Below, piece by piece: positions 16,023 through 27,716 of a stretch of 51,230 nucleotides of DNA. Positions within the stretch are counted from its first letter, which is position 1, and each line of letters begins with the position of its first letter. The notes below the pieces were generated by a model. It worked only from the letters and a program-made list of their open reading frames with translations, searched no databases and was not told where the DNA came from. The translations under genes and the position numbers were made by a program. This DNA comes from Sulfurimonas sp. (GTDB lineage: Bacteria > Campylobacterota > Campylobacteria > Campylobacterales > Sulfurimonadaceae), in NCBI GenBank assembly GCA_016744115.1, contig JADGEZ010000012.1, forward strand, positions 1 to 51,230. The letters are read 5' to 3'.

Positions 16023-16867
16023 TGGCTTCATTAGCACTAGGTCGTGGGTTAGACGCACTTTTTGGTGAAACTGCACAGGCCTATGAAAATGAAGGTACAC
16101 AACAAGATAAGATAATTGAGTTAGATTTAAAAGATATTAGAGCAAACCCATTTCAACCAAGAAAATCATTCGATGAATCAAGTCTTGTAGAGCTTGCTAA
16201 TTCTATTAAACAAGATGGCTTATTGCAACCAATTGTAGTAAATGAAGATTTTGATGGATATATACTTATTGCTGGTGAAAGAAGACTCAGAGCATCAAAA
16301 ATTGCTAAATTAAAGACAATCCGTTGTATTGTTGTAAGCAGTAATGATGACAAAATGAGAAAATTTGCTCTTATTGAAAATATTCAAAGAGAAGAGTTAA
16401 ACTCAATAGAATTATCACATGCCTATGAAGAATTAATTAAACTTCATGAAATAACGCATGAAGAACTATCCGTTATGATACACAAAAGCAGAACACATAT
16501 TACTAATACACTAAGATTATTACAATTATCAATAAAAACACAAAAATCTTTATTAGATAAAAAAATTACAGCTGGACATGCAAAAGTGCTAGTCGGCTTG
16601 GACGATAAACAACAACAGTTAATGGTAAATTCTATCATTGGGCAGAAGTTGAGTGTTCGTGAAGTTGAAACAATGGTTAAAAGTATAAATAATGAGAAAA
16701 AAATAGAAAATAAAAAAATAGATTCTCTTTCATATAATTTTGTAAGTTTAGAAAAAAAACTTAAGTCACTTGGCTTAAAAACAAAAACTTCAGTTAATAA
16801 GATTACTATAGAATTTGAGGCTGAAAATCAAATAGAAGAATTTCTCAAGAAATTTATAAATTTTTAG
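16022..16867 (+). CDS. parB: Chromosome partitioning protein ParB/Spo0J
   Basis: 281 aa. It begins with the ParA-stimulating LGRGLDALFGE, then the ParB N-terminal CTPase domain with NPFQPRKSF and LIAGERRLRASK (GERR box), the IENIQREELN box, a helix-turn-helix and a C-terminal dimerisation region. It binds parS and spreads as a CTP-dependent clamp. I did not find a clear parS palindrome inside the window, so the sites may lie elsewhere. A small inverted repeat (TAGTTA-ctt-TAACTA) overlaps the stop codon. Confidence 0.95.
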   Translation: MASLALGRGLDALFGETAQAYENEGTQQDKIIELDLKDIRANPFQPRKSFDESSLVELANSIKQDGLLQPIVVNEDFDGYILIAGERRLRASKIAKLKTIRCIVVSSNDDKMRKFALIENIQREELNSIELSHAYEELIKLHEITHEELSVMIHKSRTHITNTLRLLQLSIKTQKSLLDKKITAGHAKVLVGLDDKQQQLMVNSIIGQKLSVREVETMVKSINNEKKIENKKIDSLSYNFVSLEKKLKSLGLKTKTSVNKITIEFEAENQIEEFLKKFINF

Positions 16868-16899
16868 TTACTTTAACTATCCTTTTAATATTGACATAG

Positions 16900-16905
16900 T
16901 ATAAT
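16900..16905 (+). promoter_or_regulatory. -10 box of the ATP synthase operon promoter
   Basis: TATAAT at 16900-16905 is 22 bp before the ATG of atpF'. AGGAGG at 16918-16923 is a near-perfect Shine-Dalgarno sequence. A TTAATATT element ends 7 bp upstream of the -10, as at the pal promoter. A TTGACA at 16891 is only 3 bp away and cannot serve as its -35. Confidence 0.6.
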
Positions 16906-16927
16906 CACGCAACTTTTAGGAGGTGCT

Positions 16928-17350
16928 ATGTTAGATATAGATTGGAAACTACTTTCGGCTACATTTGTTGTATTTCTTTCGCTTATAGCCGTTTTAAATA
17001 GTTGGCTTTATAATCCATTATTTAGTTTTATGAATAAACGAGAAGAAGACATTAAAAAGGATCTTGATAAAATAGGTTCTAATGATGATGAAATCAAAGC
17101 GTTAAATCAAAAAGCTCAGTCAATAATTATGAATGCTAAACTTGATGTTGCGGTCCTAAGAGAGAAAGTTGTTGCAGATGCTAAGGAATTAGCAGAGAGT
17201 AAATTAGAGGCTAAGCGTGCTGAATTAGCTGAAGAGTATTTAGAATTTGAGAAATCTCTTGCTAAATCCAAAAATGAGTTGACTTCTGACTTAATGTCAC
17301 AAGTTCCGAGTTTTTCAGAAGCTGTTAAAGCTAAATTTAGTCAAATATAA
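16928..17350 (+). CDS. atpF': ATP synthase F0 subunit b' (peripheral stalk)
   Basis: 140 aa. One N-terminal membrane helix (about 10-30, ATFVVFLSLIAVLNSWLYNPLFSFMNKRE) is followed by a long charged coiled coil. This is the divergent second b subunit found in Campylobacterota, cyanobacteria and alphaproteobacteria; with b it forms a heterodimeric stator stalk. It is the first gene of the operon, with a strong ribosome binding site. Confidence 0.9.
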   Translation: MLDIDWKLLSATFVVFLSLIAVLNSWLYNPLFSFMNKREEDIKKDLDKIGSNDDEIKALNQKAQSIIMNAKLDVAVLREKVVADAKELAESKLEAKRAELAEEYLEFEKSLAKSKNELTSDLMSQVPSFSEAVKAKFSQI

Positions 17351-17359
17351 GGATAGAAT

Positions 17360-17866
17360 GTGAATAAAATATTAGTACTTTTACTGACTTTATCGACTTT
17401 AGCATTGGCATCTAGTGCAGAAGGTACAGATATTGTTCAAAGAACTGTAAACTTTTTACTCTTTATTGGACTTGTATGGTATTTGCTTGCAGAACCTATC
17501 AAAGAATATTTCAGTTCAAGATCTCAGGGCATTGCTAATGAATTACAAAGAGTTCAAGATAAGTTAAATGAAACAATTACTCTCAAAAAGGAAGCTTTAT
17601 CTAAAATTTCTGATGCAGAAAAATTTGCGCAGGAATTAGAAATTTCTTCAAAAAAAGAGAATAAAATTGTGAATGCTAAGATAATGTTACAGTGTGAAAT
17701 TGAATTAGAAATTTTACATAAGCAATATATTTCCTTAACTGAATTTGAGCAAAGAAAAATGATTCGTGCTGTTGTCGAAAATGTACTGGATGAAGTATTA
17801 AGTCAAAGCAATGATAGTTTTGATAAAAAATTCATGGCAGATGTTATCTTAAAGAAGGTGGCATAA
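17360..17866 (+). CDS. atpF: ATP synthase F0 subunit b
   Basis: 168 aa, GTG start. A hydrophobic N terminus looks like a signal peptide (about 1-17) and is followed by a second membrane helix (about 27-45, VNFLLFIGLVWYLLAEPIKEYF). The coiled-coil stalk follows. The extra N-terminal hydrophobic segment is usual in epsilonproteobacterial b subunits. The stop is one base before the atpH start. Confidence 0.92.
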   Translation: MNKILVLLLTLSTLALASSAEGTDIVQRTVNFLLFIGLVWYLLAEPIKEYFSSRSQGIANELQRVQDKLNETITLKKEALSKISDAEKFAQELEISSKKENKIVNAKIMLQCEIELEILHKQYISLTEFEQRKMIRAVVENVLDEVLSQSNDSFDKKFMADVILKKVA

Positions 17867-17867
17867 T

Positions 17868-18401
17868 ATGGAAGAATTAATCGCTAAAAAATATATTAGA
17901 GCACTTAATGATGGCTCTAGTACAGAGTTAGTACAATATACGAGTGGCATATTTACTGCTTTAGCAGATTCATTTAAAGATAAAAAATTTCTACAAATAA
18001 TAGAAAACCCTAATGTAAGTTCAAGTGTAAAATCAGATATATTATTAGAAGCTGTTAAATCAGCAGAATCTAGTAAAATAAATAACTTCATTAAATTACT
18101 TGTCGAAAAAAAGCGTATCAATGTCATTCCTGCAATTGCGCAAGAGTTGAAGAAAGAGATTGCAAGATCAACAAAGACTTACACGGGTATTGTTTATAGT
18201 GATACAAAGATTCTTATTAAAACAATAAGGGAATTAAGTAGTGGTTTAAGTAAAAAATTTGATTTAAATATCTCTTTGAAATATGTTAAAAGTGATTTTA
18301 ACGGTATAAAAGTAGATGTCGAAGATTTAGGCATAGAAATTAATTTTTCTAAACAAAGAATTAGTAATCAAATGATTGAACATATAATAAAAGCAATTTA
18401 A
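17868..18401 (+). CDS. atpH: ATP synthase F1 subunit delta
   Basis: 177 aa, OSCP/delta family. The N-terminal helical bundle begins with MEELIAKKYIRALNDG (the family ALN/YA-x-AL box). The C-terminal part includes IELSSGL-like and GIKVDVEDLGIEINFSKQRI, which is the delta signature region. It links the b/b' stalk to the alpha3beta3 head. Spacing of 1 bp upstream and 15 bp downstream fits one operon. Confidence 0.95.
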   Translation: MEELIAKKYIRALNDGSSTELVQYTSGIFTALADSFKDKKFLQIIENPNVSSSVKSDILLEAVKSAESSKINNFIKLLVEKKRINVIPAIAQELKKEIARSTKTYTGIVYSDTKILIKTIRELSSGLSKKFDLNISLKYVKSDFNGIKVDVEDLGIEINFSKQRISNQMIEHIIKAI

Positions 18402-18416
18402 GAAAGGAGAACAATA

Positions 18417-19934
18417 GTGGTAGCAAAAATTCAAGCTGATGAAATTAGCTCAATAATTAAAGAACGTATCGATAACTTTGAATTAAGTGTTGATATTAAT
18501 GAAACTGGTAAAATCGTTTCTTATGCTGATGGTGTTGCACAAGTTTACGGACTTAGCAATGTTATGGCTGGAGAGATGGTAGAGTTCGAAGATACGACTC
18601 AAGGTTTAGTAATGAACCTTGAAGAGAGTGCTGTGGGTATCGTTATCCTTGGTGCTGGTACAGAGTTAAGAGAGGGTATGTCTGTTAAAAGATTAGGTCG
18701 TCTTCTTAAAGTTGCTGTTGGAGATGCTCTTTTGGGTCGCGTTGTAAATGCACTCGGTGAAGCGATTGATGGCAAAGGTCCAATTGAAACTACTGAAACA
18801 AGATTTGTAGAAGAAAAAGCACCTGGAATTATGAATAGAAAATCTGTTCATGAGCCATTGGCAACTGGTATCAAAGCAATTGATGCACTTGTTCCAATCG
18901 GTCGAGGTCAGCGTGAGCTTATCATTGGCGATAGACAAACAGGCAAAACAACTGTAGCAATAGATGCCATAATTAATCAAAAAGGTAACGGTGTATCTTG
19001 TATATATGTTGCTATTGGTCAAAAAGAATCTACAGTTGCTCAAATTGTTCGTCGTTTAGAAGAACATGGTGCAATGGAATATACGATTGTTGTATCTTCT
19101 ACAGCTGCTGAAGCTGCTGCACTTCAATTTTTAGCTCCATATACTGGTGTTACTATGGGTGAATATTTCCGTGATAACGCTAGACATGGTCTTATTGTAT
19201 ATGATGATTTGTCTAAGCATGCTGTTGCATACCGTGAAATGTCACTTATTCTTCGCCGTCCTCCAGGTCGTGAAGCTTATCCAGGTGATGTTTTTTATAT
19301 TCACTCTCGTCTTTTAGAGCGTGCTGCAAAAGTTTGTGATGAAGATGGAGCTGGTTCTTTAACTGCTTTACCTATTATCGAAACTCAAGCTGGTGATGTT
19401 GCTGCATATATTCCAACGAATGTTATCTCAATCACCGATGGTCAAATTTTTCTTGAAACAGAGCTATTTAACTCAGGTGTTCGTCCAGCTATCAATGTTG
19501 GTCTTTCAGTATCTCGTGTTGGTGGTGCTGCTCAAATTAAGGCTACAAAACAAGTCGCTGGTACATTACGTCTTGATTTGGCTCAGTATCGTGAACTTCA
19601 AGCATTTGCTCAGTTTGCATCTGATCTTGATGAAACGTCTCGTAATCAACTTGAGCGTGGGCAAAGAATGGTTGAAGTTCTTAAACAAGGTCCATTCTCT
19701 CCACTTTCTGCTGAAAAACAAGTAGCTATTATCTTTGCTGGAAATGAAGGTTTCTTAGATGATTTTCATCCCTCAAATGTAGTTCGTTTTGAAGCTGAAC
19801 TTTATCCATTCCTAGAGGCTTCATATCCTCAAATTTTAGAGAATATTAGAAGTACTTCTAAGCTTGATGATGATACAAAAACATTATTGATAAAAGCTCT
19901 TGAAGAATTCAAAGCTAGTTTCGTAGCGGCATAA
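18417..19934 (+). CDS. atpA: ATP synthase F1 subunit alpha
   Basis: 505 aa, GTG start after AAAGGAG. Non-catalytic nucleotide-binding subunit with P-loop GDRQTGKT (171-178), the alpha signature [17 protein letters not shown] (residues about 360-376) and the arginine finger in that segment. Length is normal. Confidence 0.99.
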   Translation: MVAKIQADEISSIIKERIDNFELSVDINETGKIVSYADGVAQVYGLSNVMAGEMVEFEDTTQGLVMNLEESAVGIVILGAGTELREGMSVKRLGRLLKVAVGDALLGRVVNALGEAIDGKGPIETTETRFVEEKAPGIMNRKSVHEPLATGIKAIDALVPIGRGQRELIIGDRQTGKTTVAIDAIINQKGNGVSCIYVAIGQKESTVAQIVRRLEEHGAMEYTIVVSSTAAEAAALQFLAPYTGVTMGEYFRDNARHGLIVYDDLSKHAVAYREMSLILRRPPGREAYPGDVFYIHSRLLERAAKVCDEDGAGSLTALPIIETQAGDVAAYIPTNVISITDGQIFLETELFNSGVRPAINVGLSVSRVGGAAQIKATKQVAGTLRLDLAQYRELQAFAQFASDLDETSRNQLERGQRMVEVLKQGPFSPLSAEKQVAIIFAGNEGFLDDFHPSNVVRFEAELYPFLEASYPQILENIRSTSKLDDDTKTLLIKALEEFKASFVAA

Positions 19935-19944
19935 GGAAAGAACA

Positions 19945-22238
<2,294 letters not shown>

Positions 22239-22251
22239 CTAAAGGATTAAT

Positions 22252-22644
22252 ATGGACACTTTAAAACTTGAAATTCTAACTCCAAATGGTCTCATTTATG
22301 ATGGTGAAGCTATGAGTGTAACTCTTCCTGGTGAAGAGGGAGAATTTGGTGTTCTAGCAAATCACTCTTCCATTTCAACCTTGTTAGAAGCTGGTGTGAT
22401 TGATATTGAAAAAGAAGACAAGTCAGTGGAGTCAATTTTGATTAGTTGGGGTGTTGTTAATGTTGATGAAAAAAAAGTTATTGTATTAGTTGAAGGTGCT
22501 GTTGCTATTCGTGGTGAAAGTGAAAGTGCCATTGCACAAGCACTTGGAGAGGCAAAAGAGCTTATTAGTTCGATCGCTGATTCTAATCCTGCCATCGCAT
22601 CTGTTTCTGCTAAAATAGAATCAGCAGCAAAAAGATTAATATAA
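22252..22644 (+). CDS. atpC: ATP synthase F1 subunit epsilon
   Basis: 130 aa. The N-terminal beta sandwich (LKLEILTPNGLIYDGEAMSVTLPGEEGEFGVLANH) is canonical; the C-terminal helical region ends in KIESAAKRLI. It sits on the rotor and can restrain ATP hydrolysis. It is the last subunit gene here; a and c (atpB, atpE) are not in the window. The next gene starts 3 bp later, so tolQ is in the same transcript. Confidence 0.97.
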   Translation: MDTLKLEILTPNGLIYDGEAMSVTLPGEEGEFGVLANHSSISTLLEAGVIDIEKEDKSVESILISWGVVNVDEKKVIVLVEGAVAIRGESESAIAQALGEAKELISSIADSNPAIASVSAKIESAAKRLI

Positions 22645-22647
22645 TTA

Positions 22648-23214
22648 ATGACTAATGATTTAATAGACTTCTATTTAAAGAGTCACCCAGTTACAATAGG
22701 TGTGTTGATTTTGTTATCAGTATATTTTATTATTTTAAACTGGGTGTTTTTTTATCGTTATTTCTCTCTTAATAGTTGGCTTTTAGTTGAAAATGATTCT
22801 TTTGAATCATTGCTAATGGGTGCTTCAACTGTAAGTGAACAATCTTTTTTGAAAAATTTCATAAAAACAAGTGCAAATATTTCAAAAGAGATTTTAGACT
22901 TAGCAATGATGGCTGCAACCAAAGAAGCTACTAAAGGTTTTTCCGTACTTTCAATATTTGCATCGACTACACCTTTTATTGGGCTTTTTGGTACGGTTGT
23001 TTCGATTTTAGATACTTTCACTCACATAGGTCAAACTTCAGGAAGTATGTCTATTATCTCTTCTGGTGTTTCTGATGCCTTAATCGCAACTGCTGCAGGA
23101 ATATTTGTAGCTATTTTTGCTTATACATATCATCAGATATTAAAAAGACAATCATTTGAGTTAGTTAGTTTTTTGCAAATGCAAAGTGATGCTATCTTAG
23201 CAAAAAGAAAATAA
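22648..23214 (+). CDS. tolQ: TolQ/ExbB-family proton channel subunit
   Basis: 188 aa, three membrane helices (about 16-35, 105-130 and 140-165). The core SIFASTTPFIGLFGTVVSILDTF is the MotA/TolQ/ExbB signature with the conserved Thr/Ser of the proton path, followed by GVSDALIATAAGIFVAI. With TolR it converts proton-motive force into movement of TolA. Family members TolQ and ExbB are hard to tell apart by sequence. Context with tolB, pal and cpoB favours Tol. Confidence 0.9.
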   Translation: MTNDLIDFYLKSHPVTIGVLILLSVYFIILNWVFFYRYFSLNSWLLVENDSFESLLMGASTVSEQSFLKNFIKTSANISKEILDLAMMAATKEATKGFSVLSIFASTTPFIGLFGTVVSILDTFTHIGQTSGSMSIISSGVSDALIATAAGIFVAIFAYTYHQILKRQSFELVSFLQMQSDAILAKRK

Positions 23215-23229
23215 GTATAAGAGATAGAA

Positions 23230-23622
23230 ATGATTTATGATTGGGAAGACTCACCTGAGTTAAATATTACACCTTTAGTAGATGTAATGCTTGTTCTTCT
23301 AGCTATCTTAATGGTAATTGCTCCAAATATTATTTATGAAGAAAATATTAAGCTTCCTCAGGGTTCTATGTCTAAACAGTTATCAGAAATTCCTCCTGTT
23401 CACATTAGTATTGATAAAGAAAAAAAAATAAAAATAAATAAAGATAATTATCAATTAAATTCATTTATGGATAACTTTTCAATGTATGCTAAAAACTTAG
23501 ATTTAAAAGCTACAGTTTTAATTTCTGCTGATAAAACCTTAGATTATGGTCTTGTAATGTCGGTATTAGCGGCTGTAAAACAAGCTGGTTTTTCTGATGT
23601 TTCATTAGCAACTAATGGGTAG
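23230..23622 (+). CDS. tolR: TolR/ExbD-family protein
   Basis: 130 aa, one N-terminal helix (about 16-33) with the essential aspartate region LNITPLVDVMLVLLAILMV, where Asp18 lies in the membrane as the proton carrier. The periplasmic domain has VLISADKTLDYGLVMSVLAAVKQAGFSDVSLAT, typical of the family. The stop overlaps the next start by 8 bp. Confidence 0.92.
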   Translation: MIYDWEDSPELNITPLVDVMLVLLAILMVIAPNIIYEENIKLPQGSMSKQLSEIPPVHISIDKEKKIKINKDNYQLNSFMDNFSMYAKNLDLKATVLISADKTLDYGLVMSVLAAVKQAGFSDVSLATNG

Positions 23623-24334
23623 AGAAAATCCTTATTTTATAATAAGTGGTTTTATATCCTTATCATTATTTTCACTTTTTCACTTTTTATTTTTTTATAT
23701 GATGCTTTCAAAGACTGAAGTAAGGACATTTGCTTTAAAAAAAGATAATTACATTTCAATCTCTTTAGACATAGTTCCTTCTCCAACTAAAACAATAAAA
23801 AAAATTATATCTATTCCTAAAAAGGAAGTTCAAAGTGTTAAAGAAACACAAGAGGTTGATATTGGTGATTTATTTAGTGATGTATTTACTAAAGATATAA
23901 GTAAAATAGTAAAAAAGAAAAAAATTGACAATAAAAGATTAGAACTCATTCAAAAAAAGATTAAAAAAAGTACAAATAATACAGTTAAAGAAGTTTCACA
24001 AGCCATCACGAATAATGATGCGAATGTTGTTGATACACAAACAAAAAAAAGTTCTTCAGGTGATGAAGTTAATGAGTATTTTGCTAAAATTCAAGGAATT
24101 ATTTATAAATATTTTATCCCTCCAGCTAATTCGGGTGGCAATACTGTAAAAATTATTATTGAATTAAGTTCTATTGGAAAAGTCATAGACTTTAGAATTT
24201 TAACATATTCAGCCAACAGAGCATTAAATGATGAGTGTGATAAGATTAAAAATAGATTATTGGGAGTTTTATTTCCTATTAATCCAGAAAATAAATCGTT
24301 TAAAACAATTGTCAACATAACATCAGATAAATAA
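23615..24334 (+). CDS. tolA: TolA/TonB-like periplasmic energy transducer
   Basis: 239 aa. One N-terminal membrane anchor (about 9-30), a Lys-rich extended linker (about 45-145), and a C-terminal TonB/TolA-like domain (about 150-239) starting EYFAKIQGIIYKYFIPPANSGG. It probably links TolQR in the inner membrane to TolB and Pal. Called TolA by position between tolR and tolB. Sequence similarity is weak, and TonB-like labels are equally common for this gene in the phylum. Confidence 0.8.
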   Translation: MGRENPYFIISGFISLSLFSLFHFLFFYMMLSKTEVRTFALKKDNYISISLDIVPSPTKTIKKIISIPKKEVQSVKETQEVDIGDLFSDVFTKDISKIVKKKKIDNKRLELIQKKIKKSTNNTVKEVSQAITNNDANVVDTQTKKSSSGDEVNEYFAKIQGIIYKYFIPPANSGGNTVKIIIELSSIGKVIDFRILTYSANRALNDECDKIKNRLLGVLFPINPENKSFKTIVNITSDK

Positions 24335-24343
24335 AGGAAAAAA

Positions 24344-25594
24344 ATGAAAATACTATTAACTTGGATTTTTACAATCTCATTATTATTAGCAGGTGATGCT
24401 ACGATAGATGTCATTAAAAAAGTTGAATCTTTACCATCTCTTGCAGTAGAAGAAAGTTCAACCTCCTATGAGAATACTTTTAAATTAAAGTTTTTTAAGG
24501 CATTAGTAGCAGATTTAAATGTAATATCAATCTTTAACGTAGATAGACATAATCGCCAAATAAACTATGATGCAGATGAGGTACTTGTTGAAAATAAGGA
24601 TATGAAATACATACTTAGGTATCAGGTTTTTGAAGATGACAATAATGCATTTAATGTAAAGATGAAACTTATTAAAGATTCTAAAGAAGTTATGAATAAA
24701 AACTACAAAATAAAGAAAAAAAATTTTTATGTATTTATAGCTCATGCTATGGCTTACGATATAAATGATTTTATGGGTGAACCGTCTGTCGCTTGGATGA
24801 AAAGAAAAGTTATATTTTCTAGAGTGATAGGAAATAAAAAAAGTGAATTAGTCGTATCTGATTATACGCTTGCATACCAACATGTAGTCGTGAGTGGAGG
24901 TTTTAATCTTTTTCCAAAGTGGGCAAATAAAGAACAAAGTAAATTTTATTACACCTCTTTTGATAGTGTTAAACCAGTCTTAAAGGTTGTTGATTTGAAA
25001 AAGGGTGTAAGTGAATCTCTTGTTGCTTCTGATGGGATGATAATATGTTCTGATGTAAGTGATGATGGCACAAAACTTCTTCTTACAATGGCTCCAAATG
25101 GACAATCCGATATATATTTATACGATGTTAGAAGTAGAAAATATTCAAGAATTACTAAATATAGAGGAATTGATGTTAATGGACAGTTTGTGGATAAGAA
25201 AAAAATAGTATTTATTTCTAATAGACTTGGTTATCCAAATGTTTTTTCTAAAAAACTTGGGTCTGATGAAGTTGAGCAAATGCTTTATTATGGAAAGAGT
25301 AATGCAGCCTGTAGCGTACATAATGAGTATATAGTTTATAAAGCAAGGGAAAGTTCAAGTATTTTTTCAAGTAATACATTCAATTTACACTTAATTTCTA
25401 CAAAAACAGATTTTATTAGAAGATTAACAGCTAGTGGTGTTAATGAGTTTCCGAGATTTTCTAAAGATGGTGATGCTATTTTATTTATAAAAAATTATAA
25501 ATCTCAAAGTTCGATAGGTGTAATTAGATTAAATTATAATAAAAACTACCTTTTTCCTCTTAAATATGGAAAAGTACAAGCAATGGATTGGTAA
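24344..25594 (+). CDS. tolB: Tol-Pal system beta-propeller protein TolB
   Basis: 416 aa with an N-terminal signal peptide (MKILLTWIFTISLLLAG). The N-terminal domain is followed by a six-bladed propeller with WD40-like/TolB blades, e.g. CSDVSDDGTKLLLTMAPNGQSDIYLYD and VFISNRLGYPNVF. Periplasmic; it binds Pal and TolA. Good ribosome binding site (AAAGGAAA). Confidence 0.93.
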   Translation: MKILLTWIFTISLLLAGDATIDVIKKVESLPSLAVEESSTSYENTFKLKFFKALVADLNVISIFNVDRHNRQINYDADEVLVENKDMKYILRYQVFEDDNNAFNVKMKLIKDSKEVMNKNYKIKKKNFYVFIAHAMAYDINDFMGEPSVAWMKRKVIFSRVIGNKKSELVVSDYTLAYQHVVVSGGFNLFPKWANKEQSKFYYTSFDSVKPVLKVVDLKKGVSESLVASDGMIICSDVSDDGTKLLLTMAPNGQSDIYLYDVRSRKYSRITKYRGIDVNGQFVDKKKIVFISNRLGYPNVFSKKLGSDEVEQMLYYGKSNAACSVHNEYIVYKARESSSIFSSNTFNLHLISTKTDFIRRLTASGVNEFPRFSKDGDAILFIKNYKSQSSIGVIRLNYNKNYLFPLKYGKVQAMDW

Positions 25595-25616
25595 ATAAAT
25601 AAAACAAATACTATTA

Positions 25617-25640
25617 TATTAATATTTAATTCGCTATAAT
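25617..25640 (+). promoter_or_regulatory. Promoter of pal
   Basis: TATAAT at 25635-25640 is preceded 3 bp upstream by TATTAATATTTAATT (25617-25631). That 15-mer recurs exactly upstream of slyD (27151-27165). It gives pal-cpoB its own start in the 72-bp gap after tolB. Confidence 0.5.
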
Positions 25641-25672
25641 GTCTTTAAATTTGAAGATAGAGGAAATTGAAT

Positions 25673-26206
25673 ATGAAAAATATCGTACTTTCTAGTGTTG
25701 TAACAGCACTTTTAGTTTTTAGTGGATGTAGTGATAAAGCACCAATGGTGGAGGATTCAGCAAGTAATCAATCTGTTAAAGAGGTTGCTGTAGTTCAAAC
25801 AGAAACCGTATCAGCACAAAACAGTATGATAAGTTCTGGAAGTGTTAAAAGTAGTATGTCTGATATAGAAAATACATTGGGTTCAATTTATTTTGGATTT
25901 GATGAATTTACTATTAATTCAAATATGCAGAGTGAAGTTTCCAAGGATGCAAATATAGCTAAGAGTGAAGCTTCTATGTATAAAATTAAGTTAGAAGGTA
26001 ACTGTGATGAGTGGGGTAGTGATGAGTATAATTTTGCTCTAGGTCTTAAGCGTTCAAATGCAGTTAAAAAAGCTTTGATAGCTGAAGGTGTAGAAGCAAG
26101 TAATATTACTATGGTCTCTTATGGTGAAAGTAATCCTGTATGTAATGATAAAAGTAAAAATTGCTGGGCGAAAAATCGTCGTGTAGATTTTATACTACTT
26201 CCATAA
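25673..26206 (+). CDS. pal: Peptidoglycan-associated lipoprotein Pal
   Basis: About 177 aa from ATG 25673. An in-frame TTG at 25667 sits on the Shine-Dalgarno GAGGAAA and is unlikely to be the start. Lipoprotein signal ends LVFSGC (lipobox). The OmpA-like domain (about 65-177) has SIYFGFDEFTI, LEGNCDEWGSDEYNFALGLKRSNAVKKAL and NRRVDF, which bind diaminopimelate of peptidoglycan. It anchors the outer membrane to the wall. Confidence 0.95.
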   Translation: MKNIVLSSVVTALLVFSGCSDKAPMVEDSASNQSVKEVAVVQTETVSAQNSMISSGSVKSSMSDIENTLGSIYFGFDEFTINSNMQSEVSKDANIAKSEASMYKIKLEGNCDEWGSDEYNFALGLKRSNAVKKALIAEGVEASNITMVSYGESNPVCNDKSKNCWAKNRRVDFILLP

Positions 26207-26209
26207 TAA

Positions 26210-27136
26210 GTGAATAAAAAAGTCTTAGCTACATTTTTTGTAGCTATAAACTCTTTTAGTCTTCTTCTAGCTGAGCCGTCTGCATTCGGTGCTGGTAACT
26301 TAGATAATAACTCCCCATATGGCTTAACCTCAAGTGAAAAAACAGTTCTCCAAAATAAAAGTAACTTAAAAAAGATTGTTGTTAAAAGTAATAACCAAGC
26401 GAATGAGGTTGAATCTTTAAGAGAAAGGATTGATGGTCTGCAAAGTATTATTGAGAGTTTGAGTAGAAAATCTCAAATGAATAAAAGATCACTTTCTCAA
26501 CTTGAAAATTACAATAATGAAAATACACAAAATTCGGATGAGTATGGAAAAAGATTAGCAGAAATAATTGAAGTAAACTCTCAATCAATCAATGAAAATA
26601 TCTCACTTATAAAAAACTTATCAAATATAACAGATGAAATTAATAAAAAATATGTAAGTAAAAAAGAGTTTAATGCTCTGATAAATGATGTAAATGAATT
26701 TAAAAATTTGGTTGTTAAGGAGTTAGAATCCTCACACTCTGCTAAGATTAAAACGACAGTTTTATCTAGTATGAAGAGTGCTGATATAGCAGTTAAAGCA
26801 AAGGCTTTTTATGATAAAAAATACTATACAAAGGCTATAGAACATTATAAGCAACTAATTACTAAAAACTACAAACCAGCAAATGCACATTATAGAATTG
26901 GGCAAATGAATTTTAAAAGAAAAAATTATGCCCAAGCTATTTCGTATTACAAAAAAAGTGCATCTTTGTATTCTAAAGCTTCTTATATGCCTGAATTAAT
27001 GTTAAACACTGCAATATCTATGGATAAAACAAATGATAAAAAGAACGCAAAAGCATTTTACAGTGGGCTTATAAGTAAATATCCTAAATCATCCCAAGCA
27101 TTAAGTGCTAAAAAATATTTAAAATTTATGAAGTAG
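26210..27136 (+). CDS. cpoB: Cell division coordinator CpoB/YbgF-like protein
   Basis: 308 aa, GTG start 3 bp after pal. Signal peptide (about 1-21), coiled-coil trimerisation region (about 50-160, e.g. VESLRERIDGLQSIIESL), and C-terminal TPR repeats (about 190-305, KAKAFYDKKYYTKAIEHYKQL, AHYRIGQMNFKRKNYAQAISYYKK). In E. coli CpoB links Tol to septal peptidoglycan synthesis. Role here inferred from position and architecture. Confidence 0.88.
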   Translation: MNKKVLATFFVAINSFSLLLAEPSAFGAGNLDNNSPYGLTSSEKTVLQNKSNLKKIVVKSNNQANEVESLRERIDGLQSIIESLSRKSQMNKRSLSQLENYNNENTQNSDEYGKRLAEIIEVNSQSINENISLIKNLSNITDEINKKYVSKKEFNALINDVNEFKNLVVKELESSHSAKIKTTVLSSMKSADIAVKAKAFYDKKYYTKAIEHYKQLITKNYKPANAHYRIGQMNFKRKNYAQAISYYKKSASLYSKASYMPELMLNTAISMDKTNDKKNAKAFYSGLISKYPKSSQALSAKKYLKFMK

Positions 27137-27150
27137 TATTTATATACTGC

Positions 27151-27179
27151 TATTAATATTTAATTATTTATGCTAAAAT
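27151..27179 (+). promoter_or_regulatory. Promoter of slyD
   Basis: TATTAATATTTAATT at 27151-27165, then TAAAAT at 27174-27179 as a likely -10, 27 bp before the ATG. AAAGG (around 27196) is the ribosome binding site. The upstream element is identical to that of pal but 5 bp further from the -10. Confidence 0.45.
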
Positions 27180-27206
27180 CTGCAAAAATTTTTATAAAGG
27201 CTTAAT

Positions 27207-27716
27207 ATGGCAATAGAAGAAAATCAAATAGTATCAATTGAGTACGAAGTGCGTGATGGAGATACTGTTGTAGATAGTAATGTTGGTGGAGCACCTTTAG
27301 TGTTTATGTTTGGTAAAGGTCAAATAATTTCAGGTTTAGAAAATGGAATTGTAAATATGGCAGCAGGTGAAAAAGCTGATGTTCTTGTTCAACCAGCTGA
27401 CGCTTATGGCGAATTAAATGAAGATGCTACACAAGAAGTTCCAAAAGATCAATTTTCAGGAATAGACTTAGCTGTTGGAATGACTTTATATGGTCAAGGT
27501 GAAGATGGTGGTACGGTTCAAGTTATTGTTAAAGAGATAGCTGATGAAACTATCGTTATAGATTTCAACCATCCCTTAGCTGGAAAAGCTTTAATGTTTT
27601 CTGTTACTCTAAATAGTATTAGAGAAGCTTCTGCTGAAGAAGCTATGACAGGAGTTCCTGCTGAAAATAAGCAAGAAGAAAGTGAAAGTTGTGGTACAGG
27701 GTGTGGTTGTCACTAG
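27207..27716 (+). CDS. slyD: FKBP-type peptidyl-prolyl isomerase SlyD
   Basis: 169 aa. FKBP domain with the inserted IF chaperone flap: VSIEYEVRDGDTVVDSNVGGAPLVFMFGKGQIISGLENGI, then the IF region with AYGELNEDATQEVPKDQF, and FNHPLAGKALMFSVTLNSIREA. The C-terminal tail ends ESCGTGCGCH, a short cysteine/histidine metal-binding tail consistent with a nickel-handling role in SlyD. The 3' end overlaps the start region of the next gene by about 35 bp. Confidence 0.95.
   Translation: MAIEENQIVSIEYEVRDGDTVVDSNVGGAPLVFMFGKGQIISGLENGIVNMAAGEKADVLVQPADAYGELNEDATQEVPKDQFSGIDLAVGMTLYGQGEDGGTVQVIVKEIADETIVIDFNHPLAGKALMFSVTLNSIREASAEEAMTGVPAENKQEESESCGTGCGCH

Noticed and set aside
16640..16662. parS-like palindrome inside parB (TGTTCG...TTGAAACA)
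   Set aside because: One arm and the centre do not fit the TGTTTCACGTGAAACA pattern. No full parS was found in the window by eye.
16891..16896. TTGACA as the -35 of the ATP synthase promoter
   Set aside because: It is only 3 bp from the TATAAT; a -35 needs about 17 bp.
18693..19043. 116-aa antisense ORF within atpA
   Set aside because: It lies wholly inside a strongly conserved gene on the other strand and its translation is low-complexity and Cys/Ser-rich; a shadow frame. Similar antisense frames in atpD, feoB, obg and tol genes were dropped for the same reason.
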